From NCBI RefSeq assembly GCF_946886895.1, contig NZ_CAMPJO010000002.1, positions 186,001 through 250,000 of the forward strand: DNA of 64,000 nucleotides, written 5' to 3'. Position numbers and translations under genes: made by a program. The DNA comes from an uncultured Marinobacter sp. (GTDB taxonomy: Bacteria; Pseudomonadota; Gammaproteobacteria; Pseudomonadales; Oleiphilaceae). Within the stretch, counting starts at the first letter, position 1; each line of letters starts with the position of its first letter. This document shows positions 37,816 to 47,470 of this stretch, one piece after another. The notes under the pieces are model-generated. The model was given only the letters and a program-made list of their open reading frames with translations, was not told the DNA's origin and ran no database searches.

Positions 37816-40053
37816 ATGGTAAAAGTTCGCGAAGACTACGCAGTGACTGGCGACGGCCAGGTGGACATTGACGGCTGGGTTCGTCAGATCGGCTCCCAGA
37901 CCTACCTGGAGGATACCCAACAATTCCGCCGGGCCTGTGAGAAGGCGGCCGAGATCGATCTCCAGGCGTTCCGGGAAGACCGGCTGTGGGCGCCGGGTTC
38001 AAGCAGTTTCCGGATTGGAATCGAGATGGCACAGGTGCTGGCGGAGCTTCGTCTTGACCAGGCCAGCCTGGTGGCCGCCATTCTGTACCGCGCGGTTCGG
38101 GAAGAACGGGTGGCCCTGGACAGCATTCGCAAGGAGTTTGGCGACGAGGTTGCCGGGCTGATCAATGGCGTGCAGCAAATGGCGGCGATTTCCTCCATCC
38201 ACCATCCCCTGAAGGGCAATGTGCTGGGGCAGAGTGAAGGCCAACTGGATAACGTCCGCAAGATGCTGGTCACCATGATTGATGATGTCCGGGTGGCCCT
38301 GATCAAACTGGCGGAACGGACCTGCGCCATCCGGGCGGTCAAGAACGCACCGGGCGAGAAGCGGATGCGGGTGGCGCGGGAGGTTTTCGATATCTACGCC
38401 CCGCTGGCGCATCGCCTGGGCATCGGCCACATCAAGTGGGAGCTGGAGGATCTCTCGTTCCGGTACCTGCACGAGTCGGCCTACAAGAAAATTGCCAAAC
38501 TGCTGGACGAAAAGCGGCTCGACCGGGAAGACTACATCAAACGGGTGATTGATACCCTGCAAACCGAGCTTAAGGCCTTTGGCATAGTCGGTGAGCTCTC
38601 CGGCCGGGCCAAACACATCTACAGTATCTGGCGAAAGATGCGCCGCAAGGGCATCGACTTTTCCCAGGTGTACGATGTGCGGGCGGTGCGCATCCTGGTG
38701 CCGGAAGTGCGGGACTGCTATGCCGCCCTGGGGATTGTGCATACCCTGTGGCGGCACATCCCCAATGAATTTGACGACTACATTGCCAACCCCAAGGAAA
38801 ATGGCTATCAGTCGCTGCATACGGCGGTGATCGGGCCTGAGGGCAAGGTGATGGAGGTGCAGATTCGTACCCAGAAAATGCATGAAGAAGCGGAGTTGGG
38901 AGTCTGTGCCCACTGGCTCTACAAAGGCACGGACCGCGGCAACAAGTCCACCGGCTATGACGCCAAGATCAACTGGCTGCGGCAGGTGCTGGAATGGCAG
39001 GAAGAGCTGGGTGACCTGTCAGGGCTGGCGGACCACCTGAAATCCGACATTGCCTCCGACCGGGTTTATGTTTTCACTCCGGAAGGTCATGTCGTGGATT
39101 TGCCCCAGGGCGCGACACCGGTGGACTTTGCCTATCGTGTGCACACTGAAATCGGACACGCCTGTCGCGGTGCCCGGGTCAACAGTCGCATTGTGCCGCT
39201 GACCTACCCGCTGAAAACCGGCGACCAGGTGTCCATCCTGACGTCCAACAACCCGGCGCCCAGCCGGGACTGGCTCAACCCCAGCCTGGGTTACATCCAG
39301 ACCTCACGGGCCCGGGCGAAAGTCACCCACTGGTTCAAGCAGCAGGACCGGGGGCGGAATGTTGTCGACGGCCGGGCCATTCTTGAAGATGAACTCCGGC
39401 GGCTATCGCTCTACGATATCAATCTCAATGAGCTTGCCCGCAAGGTGAACTATCACCATGCGGAGGATATGTTTGCGGCCATCGGGGCGGGGGATTTACG
39501 ACCGACCCACGTTGCCAACGTGGCCCAGCAAATGCTCGAGCCGAAGTCCGAGCAGTTGGATCTGAAACTCAGTGCGCAGCGTCGCAAGCCTTATGACACT
39601 GAATCAGATATCCAGATTGTCGGTGTCGGCAAACTCAAGACCCAGGTAGCGAAGTGCTGCAAGCCGTTACCCGGTGATGCCATCGGGGGTTACATCACCG
39701 TCGGCCGGGGCGTGACCGTGCACCGTCAGGATTGCCTGACTTTCCTCAACCTCCGGGAATTCGAACCAAACCGGATCATCGAGGTGAGCTGGGGTGGCCG
39801 ACCCGCGTCGGTTTATCCGGTGGACATCGAGATTGAGGCATATGACCGCTCCGGCCTGCTTCGGGACATTACCCAGGTTCTGTCGTCCTCGAAAAGCGAC
39901 GTGCTGGCCCTGAATACCCTCAGCAACAAGGACGAGAACACCGCCACCATGCGGGTGACGGTGGAAATCTCCAGCCTGGAGCAACTGGCCCGGTTGCTGG
40001 CCCAGATACGCAACCTCCCCAACATCATTGATGTGAGGCGCAAGCGCGGATGA
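37816..40053 (+). CDS. relA: GTP pyrophosphokinase RelA
   Basis: RelA makes (p)ppGpp on ribosomes with uncharged tRNA. From ATG 37816 (MVKVREDYAVTGDGQVDID, the standard N-terminus) the protein is 745 residues. The HD hydrolase domain lacks the HD pair: the equivalent stretch is AAILYRAVREERVAL, as in monofunctional RelA. The synthetase domain holds VYDVRAVRILVP and EFDDYIANPKENGYQSLHTAV, where the acidic EFDDY is the RelA type. TGS (VYVFTPEGHVVDLPQGATPVDFAY), zinc-finger-like and ACT domains follow. An open frame back to 37738 overlaps rlmD and is not used. The stop overlaps the mazG start (ATGA). Confidence 0.97.
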   Translation: MVKVREDYAVTGDGQVDIDGWVRQIGSQTYLEDTQQFRRACEKAAEIDLQAFREDRLWAPGSSSFRIGIEMAQVLAELRLDQASLVAAILYRAVREERVALDSIRKEFGDEVAGLINGVQQMAAISSIHHPLKGNVLGQSEGQLDNVRKMLVTMIDDVRVALIKLAERTCAIRAVKNAPGEKRMRVAREVFDIYAPLAHRLGIGHIKWELEDLSFRYLHESAYKKIAKLLDEKRLDREDYIKRVIDTLQTELKAFGIVGELSGRAKHIYSIWRKMRRKGIDFSQVYDVRAVRILVPEVRDCYAALGIVHTLWRHIPNEFDDYIANPKENGYQSLHTAVIGPEGKVMEVQIRTQKMHEEAELGVCAHWLYKGTDRGNKSTGYDAKINWLRQVLEWQEELGDLSGLADHLKSDIASDRVYVFTPEGHVVDLPQGATPVDFAYRVHTEIGHACRGARVNSRIVPLTYPLKTGDQVSILTSNNPAPSRDWLNPSLGYIQTSRARAKVTHWFKQQDRGRNVVDGRAILEDELRRLSLYDINLNELARKVNYHHAEDMFAAIGAGDLRPTHVANVAQQMLEPKSEQLDLKLSAQRRKPYDTESDIQIVGVGKLKTQVAKCCKPLPGDAIGGYITVGRGVTVHRQDCLTFLNLREFEPNRIIEVSWGGRPASVYPVDIEIEAYDRSGLLRDITQVLSSSKSDVLALNTLSNKDENTATMRVTVEISSLEQLARLLAQIRNLPNIIDVRRKRG

Positions 40054-40901
40054 CGTATTCAATCGACGACCTGAAAACGCTGATGGCCCGGCTCCGTGAC
40101 CCGGAGACTGGCTGCCCCTGGGATACCCGGCAATCCTACAAAAGCATTGTGCCGCACACGGTGGAAGAGGCCTATGAGGTGGCGGATGCCATCGAGCGAG
40201 AAGACTACCCGCACCTGAAAGACGAGTTGGGAGATCTGTTGTTTCAGGTGATTTTCTACGCCCGACTGGGGCAGGAAGACGGCCACTTTGATTTTGATGC
40301 CGTGGTGGACCATCTGGTGCGCAAGCTGATTCGGCGCCATCCTCACGTGTTCCCCGAGGGCACTCTTGCAAGCCGAATTGACCCTGATAACCGGCCGGAC
40401 GAGCACTGGATCAAGGAAAGCTGGGAGCGGATCAAGGCAGAGGAGCGGGCCATGGCCCCGGCAAGGGAAGGACCCGCCAGCCGTCTCGACGGCATTGCCC
40501 GAACCCTGCCGGCCATGGCCCGGGCGGAAAAGCTGCAGAAACGGGCTGCCCGGCACGGCTTTGACTGGCCGGATATTGGCCCGGTGTTCGACAAGCTCCA
40601 CGAGGAAATCGACGAACTGAAAGAAGCCTGGCAGGCCAGCTGTTCCGGCACCGGCGAGCACGATGCGGTGGAGGATGAACTGGGGGATCTGTTGTTCGTC
40701 TGTGTCAACCTGGCACGGTTCATGAGGGTAAATCCCGAACAGGCGCTGAAACGCACCAACCACAAGTTCGATGCGCGTTTTCGGGCTATTGAGCAGGTAC
40801 TGGAGCGTGAAGGCCGCACCATGGACGACGAATCCCTGGCAGTGCTGGATGCCGTGTGGCAAAGCGTCAAGGGTGTGGAGAAAGGGCGCTCGGGGGCATA
40901 G
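40050..40901 (+). CDS. mazG: Nucleoside triphosphate pyrophosphohydrolase MazG
   Basis: MazG hydrolyses NTPs and in Escherichia coli lowers ppGpp, so coupling to relA is meaningful. The 283-residue protein has two MazG repeats. The first contains CPWDTRQSYKSIVPHTVEEAYEVADAIE and LKDELGDLLFQVIFYARL, with the metal-binding EExxE and ExxD. The second contains KLHEEIDELKEAW and VEDELGDLLFVCVNLARFM. It starts within the relA stop codon. Confidence 0.96.
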   Translation: MTYSIDDLKTLMARLRDPETGCPWDTRQSYKSIVPHTVEEAYEVADAIEREDYPHLKDELGDLLFQVIFYARLGQEDGHFDFDAVVDHLVRKLIRRHPHVFPEGTLASRIDPDNRPDEHWIKESWERIKAEERAMAPAREGPASRLDGIARTLPAMARAEKLQKRAARHGFDWPDIGPVFDKLHEEIDELKEAWQASCSGTGEHDAVEDELGDLLFVCVNLARFMRVNPEQALKRTNHKFDARFRAIEQVLEREGRTMDDESLAVLDAVWQSVKGVEKGRSGA

Positions 40902-41036
40902 GTGGCTGCCGTCGGTAAGTACAATCCGTTACCAATTTCCTGATTCCCAAAGCAGCGGCTTCGTCTACACTTCCGGGAACGGTTGCCTGGTTTCAGGGCA
41001 CCGTGGCCATCAAAAAGATGCAGGAGTGAAGGCACC

Positions 41037-41381
41037 ATGAAAATCAAAGATCTGGTCAACTACTGGGACAAGCACGCACGCGGTCGGCTTACCCGAGACG
41101 CCTACTTTATGGCGTTGTCTGGCCAGCATCACAAGCGCCTCGAAAAGCTCGCAGCGCTGTACCCGATGAAGTCGCCTCAGGATCTGATGCGGGATCTGAT
41201 CTCGGCCTCACTGGACGAGATGGAAACCAGCTTTCCTTACGTGCAGGGTACCAAGGTCGTGGCCTACGACGAGGACGGGTTCGAAATCTACGAAGACCAG
41301 GGCCTGACACCGCGCTTCATCAGTCTGAGTCAGAAGCACATCCAGCGCTTGAAAGCCCGCCAGTTGGAGTCGGCTGCCTGA
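41037..41381 (+). CDS. Small conserved-looking protein, paralog of the 41487-41720 gene
   Basis: This 114-residue protein (MKIKDLVNYWDKHARGRLTR) was not recognised. It is basic at the N-terminus and acidic in the middle (YDEDGFEIYEDQGL). It aligns without gaps over its first 68 residues with the convergent small protein 105 bases downstream (22 identities by eye), sharing MK-x-x-DL, W-x-K, LA-x-LYP, S-x-x-D, and A-x-LD. The helical LYPMKSPQDLMRDLISASLDEME stretch resembles the helices of ribbon-helix-helix regulators, but that is only a resemblance. ATG 41037 is preceded by AGGAG ten bases away. It follows mazG by 135 bases and may have its own promoter. Confidence 0.7.
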   Translation: MKIKDLVNYWDKHARGRLTRDAYFMALSGQHHKRLEKLAALYPMKSPQDLMRDLISASLDEMETSFPYVQGTKVVAYDEDGFEIYEDQGLTPRFISLSQKHIQRLKARQLESAA

Positions 41382-41405
41382 TCTGACAGCCGGTTGTTGC
41401 CCCGG

Positions 41406-41445
41406 CTCCGGGTGCTTCTGTCCGGAGTGGTCGCCGCCACTCCGG
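41406..41445. repeat. GC-rich double hairpin between convergent paralogs
   Basis: CTCCGGG (41406-41412) pairs partly with CCGGAG (41422-41427), and CCGGAGTGG (41422-41430) pairs perfectly with CCACTCCGG (41437-41445), so two alternative hairpins exist. There is no T tract. It resembles the element at 62087-62107 (shared CTCCGGGTGCT and CGGAGT). It could serve as a bidirectional terminator or a dispersed repeat. Confidence 0.5.
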
Positions 41446-41486
41446 CGCTCTGACTCCGGCGTCCAGCAGGAACCGGAGGCCAGTCG

Positions 41487-41720
41487 TCACTTCTCCTTGT
41501 TTTCCAGCCTGTCTTTGAGTGGGCTCTGACGCACCAGGTCGTCCAGGGCCGCACCAATCATGTCATTCAGAATGTCGCTCTCACTGCGATCCGGATAAAG
41601 TTCAGCCAATGCTGCCACCCGGGCGGCGTCCTCCAGCGGCAGTCTCAGGTTGTAATCGTGGGTGCGTTCCACGGATTCCTTCTTTTTTTCCCAGTGCTTG
41701 GGCAGGTCAGTGACTTTCAT
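41487..41720 (-). CDS. Small protein, paralog of the 41037-41381 gene
   Basis: This 77-residue protein (MKVTDLPKHWEKKKESVERT) is a shortened paralog of its convergent neighbour and lacks the C-terminal 46 residues of that protein. The central HDYNLRLPLEDAARVAALAELYPDRSESDILNDMIGAALDDLV could form a beta strand followed by two helices, the ribbon-helix-helix order. This is an inference from pattern, not a confirmed family. A strong AGGAG lies nine bases before the ATG. It is divergent from ppc with an 83-base AT-rich gap that could hold a shared operator. Confidence 0.7.
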   Translation of the reverse strand: MKVTDLPKHWEKKKESVERTHDYNLRLPLEDAARVAALAELYPDRSESDILNDMIGAALDDLVRQSPLKDRLENKEK

Positions 41721-41803
41721 GAATACTCCTTGCGGCCAAAGGCGTTAATCGTTATTAGTATCGTAAGTTTACTTCGTCTCCGTCAATGTAAAAGGGCCGC
41801 AAT
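41721..41803. promoter_or_regulatory. AT-rich divergent region between small paralog and ppc
   Basis: This 83-base gap is unusually AT-rich at 41745-41772. It carries a direct repeat, ATCGTTA (41748-41754) and ATCGTAA (41760-41766), offset by 12 bases, next to GTAAGTTTAC. It may hold the promoters of both genes and an operator; no canonical -35/-10 pair is certain. Confidence 0.35.
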
Positions 41804-44449
41804 GTGACTGAGCTTCATCCCGACCTCCGTGAAAATGTACGCATGCTGGGCGACATGCTCGGGCAAAGTATCCGGCAGCATCCGGGGCAGGACTGTTTCG
41901 ACCTGATTGAAGAAATCCGCGCCGCGGCGAAAGCGGACCGGCGCCAGGAAAGCGGCTCGGGCCAGCGCCTGGTGAGCCTGCTGGGCAAACTGGGCGACGA
42001 TGAGCTGTTGCCGGTGACCCGCGCCTTCAACCAGTTTCTCAACCTCGCCAACCTGGCCGAGCAGTATCACGGAATCCGGCGTAAACGTGGCCACCCTTCG
42101 GACTTGATGGTGGAGTCCCTGGGTGAAGTATTTGGCCGTCTCAAGGAAGGCGGTGTGAGCCCGGAGGAACTGCACCGTCGTGTTGCTGAATTGCGAATCG
42201 AGTTCGTGCTGACAGCACACCCGACGGAAGTTGCTCGCCGAACCCTGATCATGAAATACGATGAAATGTCGGACTGCCTGGCCCGGCTTGACCACGATGA
42301 CCTGATGCCCGCGGAGCGGGATGAAGTCATTAAGCGCCTGTCGCAACTGGTCACCGAGGCCTGGCACACCGATGAAATTCGCCACGAGCGGCCCACGGCG
42401 GTAGACGAGGCCAAGTGGGGATTCGCCGTGATCGAGAACAGTTTGTGGCAGGCATTACCCCGCTTCCTTGATAGCCTCGATACGTCGCTTGCCGAAGCAA
42501 CCGGGAAAGGGCTGCCGCTGCAGGCCTCTCCGATCCGGATTGCGTCCTGGATGGGCGGTGACCGGGATGGCAATCCCAACGTCACCCATCAGGTGACTCG
42601 CAAGGTGTTTCTGCTCGGGCGCTGGATGGCGGCGGATCTGTACCTTCGTGATATCCAGGCGCTGCGAGCTGAACTGTCCATGTGGCAGGCCAGCGATGAG
42701 CTGCGGGCGGTGGTCGGCGATTCCAGGGAACCATACCGTCAGGTGTTGGCGGAATTACGGGAACGCCTGATCAGAACCCGGGACTGGGCGGAAGCAGGGG
42801 TGAATGGTGAGGCTGCGGATGCCACGGGTATCCTGTTCGAGAATGAAGACCTGACCAGTCCGCTGGAGCTTTGCTATCGCTCGCTGGTGGCGTGCGGTCT
42901 GGAAGACATTGCCAACGGGCCTCTGCTGGATACCATCCGCCGGGCCCACACCTTTGGCCTGCCGCTGATCCGTCTGGATATTCGCCAGGAGTCCACGCGT
43001 CACGCCGAGGCGGTGGCCGAGATGGTGGACTATCTGGGGCTGGGCGATTACCTGTCCTGGTCCGAAGAGCAACGCCAGACGTTTCTGGTGAAAGAGTTAC
43101 AGGGGCGCCGGCCCCTGGTCCCCCGCCATTGGGAACCTTCGGAGCCGGTGCGGGAGGTATTGGCGACCTGCGGGGTAGTGGCGGGGCAGACGCCGGAAGC
43201 TCTGGGGTCGTACGTGATTTCCATGGCCAGCAAACCGTCCGATGTGCTGAGTGTGATTCTGCTGCTGCGCGAATCCGGCATGAAATATCCCATGCGTGTG
43301 GTGCCCCTGTTCGAAACCCTGGACGATCTGCGTGGCGCACCCGACAGCATGGCCGCGCTGTATAACGTGGACTGGTACCGGGAGTATTGCCAGGGGCGCC
43401 AGGAAGTGATGATCGGATACTCCGATTCTTCCAAGGATGCGGGCCAACTGATGGCGGCCTGGGCCCAGTATCAGGCCCAGGAGCAACTGACCCGGGTGGC
43501 CGGCCGCCACGGCATTCACCTGACCCTGTTCCATGGTCGTGGCGGCACGGTCGGCCGGGGCGGTGGCCCGGCAAACCGGGCCATCCTGTCCCAGCCGCCG
43601 GGCTCGGTTAACGGCAGTTTCCGGATCACCGAACAGGGTGAAATGATCCGCTTCAAGTTCGGGCTGCCACAACTGGCAGTCCAGAGCCTGACGCTCTATA
43701 CCACCGCTGTGATCGAGGCTACCCTCGCACCGCCGCCCGAGCCGGAGGACAGCTGGCGGGCAACCATGGACTGGCTCACCGAGCAATCGCTGGACGCCTA
43801 CCGCTCCGTGGTTCGCGAGAACCCGGATTTCGTGCCCTACTTCCGGCAAGTGACACCGGAGCAGGCCCTGGGCAAACTGGCATTGGGCAGTCGCCCGGCC
43901 CGACGCAAGGCGACCGGTGGTGTCGAGAGTCTGCGGGCCATTCCCTGGATTTTCGCCTGGACGCAGATGCGCCTGATGCTGCCCAGCTGGCTGGGCAGCG
44001 ATGTCGCCCTGGAACAGGCCGCGAGGGACAATCGCCTGCCGGAATTGCGCGAGATGATGAACGGCTGGCCGTTTTTCCGAACCTACGTGGACATGCTGGA
44101 AATGGTGCTGGCCAAGGCGGACCTTCGCATCGCCAGCTATTATGAAAAGACGTTGCTGGACGACGATAGACTGCAGGCCCTCGGTGCGAGTCTCAGGGAG
44201 CGCCTGCAAGGCTGCATTCACCGGCTGCTGGAGCTTAAGGGCCAGACCGAGCTGCTTGAGGGAGAGCCCGTGTTCGCCCATTCGATGCGCGTACGAAACC
44301 CCTACACCGATCCGCTGCACTATCTGCAGGCCGAGTTGCTCAAGCGCGACCGTGACGGCGAAGGCCAGGGCAAGGTCCCGGAACTGGTGGAACGGGCATT
44401 AAAGGTTACAATGGCCGGCATTGCGGCCGGTATGCGTAATACCGGTTAA
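41804..44449 (+). CDS. ppc: Phosphoenolpyruvate carboxylase
   Basis: Ppc carboxylates phosphoenolpyruvate to oxaloacetate, refilling the TCA cycle. The 881-residue protein starts at GTG 41804 (TELHPDLRENVRMLGDMLGQSI). The catalytic histidine is in EFVLTAHPTEVARRTL, with SWMGGDRDGNPNVT, the active-site YSDSSKDAGQLMAAW and the glycine loop FHGRGGTVGRGGGPANRAI. The C-terminus ends GIAAGMRNTG, the usual terminus that forms part of the aspartate-inhibitor site. Its TAA overlaps an ATG in the next gene's frame. Confidence 0.97.
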   Translation: MTELHPDLRENVRMLGDMLGQSIRQHPGQDCFDLIEEIRAAAKADRRQESGSGQRLVSLLGKLGDDELLPVTRAFNQFLNLANLAEQYHGIRRKRGHPSDLMVESLGEVFGRLKEGGVSPEELHRRVAELRIEFVLTAHPTEVARRTLIMKYDEMSDCLARLDHDDLMPAERDEVIKRLSQLVTEAWHTDEIRHERPTAVDEAKWGFAVIENSLWQALPRFLDSLDTSLAEATGKGLPLQASPIRIASWMGGDRDGNPNVTHQVTRKVFLLGRWMAADLYLRDIQALRAELSMWQASDELRAVVGDSREPYRQVLAELRERLIRTRDWAEAGVNGEAADATGILFENEDLTSPLELCYRSLVACGLEDIANGPLLDTIRRAHTFGLPLIRLDIRQESTRHAEAVAEMVDYLGLGDYLSWSEEQRQTFLVKELQGRRPLVPRHWEPSEPVREVLATCGVVAGQTPEALGSYVISMASKPSDVLSVILLLRESGMKYPMRVVPLFETLDDLRGAPDSMAALYNVDWYREYCQGRQEVMIGYSDSSKDAGQLMAAWAQYQAQEQLTRVAGRHGIHLTLFHGRGGTVGRGGGPANRAILSQPPGSVNGSFRITEQGEMIRFKFGLPQLAVQSLTLYTTAVIEATLAPPPEPEDSWRATMDWLTEQSLDAYRSVVRENPDFVPYFRQVTPEQALGKLALGSRPARRKATGGVESLRAIPWIFAWTQMRLMLPSWLGSDVALEQAARDNRLPELREMMNGWPFFRTYVDMLEMVLAKADLRIASYYEKTLLDDDRLQALGASLRERLQGCIHRLLELKGQTELLEGEPVFAHSMRVRNPYTDPLHYLQAELLKRDRDGEGQGKVPELVERALKVTMAGIAAGMRNTG

Positions 44450-44499
44450 TGGACGGGCAGCCAGGCCGGCTGCAACTGGTGGATAACAGGAGTACCTCT

Positions 44500-45870
44500 G
44501 TGGCTGTTGCTGCGCGACTGGAACGGTTTTTGGCTCGCAAGGGCATTGCGTATAAAGAGCTGGCTATCGACCAGGTGACCAGCCTGGACGCGGCTGTGAT
44601 CGCGTCCGGACAGCCTCAGGCTGACTTTCTTCAGGCCACGCTGTTGATCGACATCGGGGGGGCGGTGATGGCCGTGCACCGATTTGGCAGTGGTCTGGAC
44701 CTGCCCGCCGCCCAGCAACTGACGGGGCGCCGTTTGCAGCCGCTCAGCGCACGTCAGGTCACGAGACTGTTTGGTGATTGTGATCCCGGTTTTACCCCGC
44801 CCATAGGCGCGGCCTACGATTTGCCTGTGTGGGTAGACGAGGACGTGCTCGGCCTTGATCGTGTCCTGTTATCCAGTGGCACGGATCATGCCCTGATCGA
44901 GATGGATGGCCGCTCGCTGCGCCTGGCCCTCGCCGGCGCCCGGGAAGGTCACCTGGTGATCCGGGGTCAGGGTAACGGGGATCGTGAGGCACTGACCCTG
45001 GAGGAAGTCGCGGACAAGCTTCAGAAGCTGTATCGCCTGCCGCCCATGCCGGCCCTCGCCCTGAAGATTCTTCGCCTGACCACCAATACCGAAGCCACCG
45101 CCCGGGAACTGGCGGAACTGATTGAGTTCGATCCCAGCCTTACCGCCCAGATTATGCGCTATGCGCGCTCGGCATTGTTCAACTATCCCGGCCAGGTGAA
45201 TTCCGTTCAGGAAGCCGTTACCCGGGTGCTGGGGTTCGACCGGGTGGCCCACATCGCCCTGGGTATTGCCTCGGTGAGGGCGTTCGAGGTACCCCGCAGG
45301 GGGCTGCTGGGGATGGACAGTTTCTGGCGCCACTCCCTGTATTGTGCGTTCCTGTGCCAGACCATGGCACCGAGGATCGGCGTGGACAAGGGGCTGGCCT
45401 ATCTCTGTGGCCTGCTTCACAACTTTGGCCTGTTGCTGGTCGGGCACCTGTTCCCGAACGAGTTCAGTGAGCTGAACTCGCTTCGGGAAGCGAACCCGGA
45501 AGTGAGTATGCACGCTCTGGAGCAGCAGGTGTTTGGCCAACATCATGATCAGGAGGTGCTGGCGGTTGGCCACGGCGCCATCGGCGGTATTCTGCACCGT
45601 CTCTGGCAGTTGCCAGACCCTGTTGTCAAAGCGGCGGGCGTTCACCAGCAAATCGGCTACCGGGGCAATCACGAAAACTATGTGCTCATGGTCCAGCTGG
45701 CCAATGCGTTGCTGAAAGAGCGGGGCATCGGTGACGAGTTCAATCCCGACGATATTTCCGCCCTGGCGGCAGGGCTGGGATTGAGCGACGCAGACGTTAA
45801 CCAGTTGCAGGCGGATATCGATCAGGTGGCCCCGGATCTGGACGCGCTGGCCCAGTCCCTGTCATCCTGA
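44500..45870 (+). CDS. YbaK-like domain fused to HDOD domain
   Basis: The protein joins an N-terminal YbaK/ProX-like aminoacyl-tRNA deacylase fold to an HDOD domain. The first part contains RLERFLARKGIAYKELAIDQV, FLQATLLIDIGGAVMAVHR and RRLQPLSARQVTRLFGDCDPGFTPPIGAAYDLPVWVDEDV, which follow the YbaK plan. The HDOD part (about residues 180-390) has LYRLPPMPALALKILRLTTNTEATARELAELIEFDPSLTAQIMRYARSALFNYPG and AVTRVLGFDRVAHIALGIAS. GTG 44500 has AGGAG seven bases upstream and is preferred to ATG 44449, which overlaps the ppc stop. The role is unknown; it lies 50 bases after ppc. Confidence 0.85.
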   Translation: MAVAARLERFLARKGIAYKELAIDQVTSLDAAVIASGQPQADFLQATLLIDIGGAVMAVHRFGSGLDLPAAQQLTGRRLQPLSARQVTRLFGDCDPGFTPPIGAAYDLPVWVDEDVLGLDRVLLSSGTDHALIEMDGRSLRLALAGAREGHLVIRGQGNGDREALTLEEVADKLQKLYRLPPMPALALKILRLTTNTEATARELAELIEFDPSLTAQIMRYARSALFNYPGQVNSVQEAVTRVLGFDRVAHIALGIASVRAFEVPRRGLLGMDSFWRHSLYCAFLCQTMAPRIGVDKGLAYLCGLLHNFGLLLVGHLFPNEFSELNSLREANPEVSMHALEQQVFGQHHDQEVLAVGHGAIGGILHRLWQLPDPVVKAAGVHQQIGYRGNHENYVLMVQLANALLKERGIGDEFNPDDISALAAGLGLSDADVNQLQADIDQVAPDLDALAQSLSS

Positions 45871-45915
45871 CATCCCCTGTAATCCGGGCAGCAGACGCCC
45901 ACTTCCGGTGCATGA

Positions 45916-46728
<813 letters not shown>

Positions 46729-46763
46729 CCCACCGATCACCCGATCCGAGGTCAGTCACTGTC

Positions 46764-47462
46764 GTGAAACTGTTGGCACTGGACACGTCCTCAGAGGGCT
46801 GCTCCGCAGCCCTGCTGGTGGATGGCGAACTCACCGAGCGCTTTGAGCTGGCGCCCAGGGGGCATACCCGCCTGTTGATGCCCATGGTCAGAAACCTGCT
46901 GGACGAAGGGCATCTTCGCCCCGGTGATCTGGATGCGCTGGCGTTCGCCTGCGGCCCCGGCTCGTTTACCGGCCTGCGCATTGCCACGGGGGTGGTGCAG
47001 GGCCTGGCCTGGGGCCTGGACCTTCCGGTGGTGCCGGTGTCATCCCTGGCCGCTGTTGCGCTGGGAGTTATGGATGCGGTTCCGGGAGATGACTGTGCGG
47101 GCGTCGCCGTCGCCTTCGATGCCCGGATGGGCGAGGTCTACTGGGGTTGCTTTGCCAACCGTGACGGTACGCCAATACCGTTGGGTGAAGAACGGGTGTG
47201 CCCACCGGCCATGGTGGCGTTGGCGTCGGGTCCGACAACCTGGGCCGGTGCGGGCCCGGGCTGGGCGTTTTCCCGGGACATGCCTGCGGCGGTGGTTGAA
47301 CAGGTAACGTCCGTGGACGAGAGTCTCGTACCCCGTGCCAGCTGGGTGGCCCGTCTTGGCGCCATCGGATTTGAACAGGGCAGGGGGGTGCCTGCGGAAC
47401 AGGCGCAACCGGTGTACATCCGGGATGAGGTGGCCTGGAAGAAGCTTCCGGGTCGTGGCTAG
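46764..47462 (+). CDS. tsaB: tRNA threonylcarbamoyladenosine biosynthesis protein TsaB
   Basis: TsaB is the scaffold partner of TsaD in making t6A37 on ANN-decoding tRNAs. The 232-residue protein starts at GTG 46764 (KLLALDTSSEGCSAALLVDG) and has the ASKHA-fold motifs HTRLLMPMV, LDALAFACGPGSFTGLRIATGVVQGLAWG and AFDARMGEVYWG. Its C-terminal QPVYIRDEVAWKK matches the family. The order adk-tsaB is shared with Pseudomonas. Confidence 0.96.
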   Translation: MKLLALDTSSEGCSAALLVDGELTERFELAPRGHTRLLMPMVRNLLDEGHLRPGDLDALAFACGPGSFTGLRIATGVVQGLAWGLDLPVVPVSSLAAVALGVMDAVPGDDCAGVAVAFDARMGEVYWGCFANRDGTPIPLGEERVCPPAMVALASGPTTWAGAGPGWAFSRDMPAAVVEQVTSVDESLVPRASWVARLGAIGFEQGRGVPAEQAQPVYIRDEVAWKKLPGRG

Positions 47463-47470
47463 ATATCGTC

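Noticed and set aside
41422..41445. CRISPR-like repeat
   Set aside because: A single hairpin with no repeat-spacer array; no cas genes in the window.
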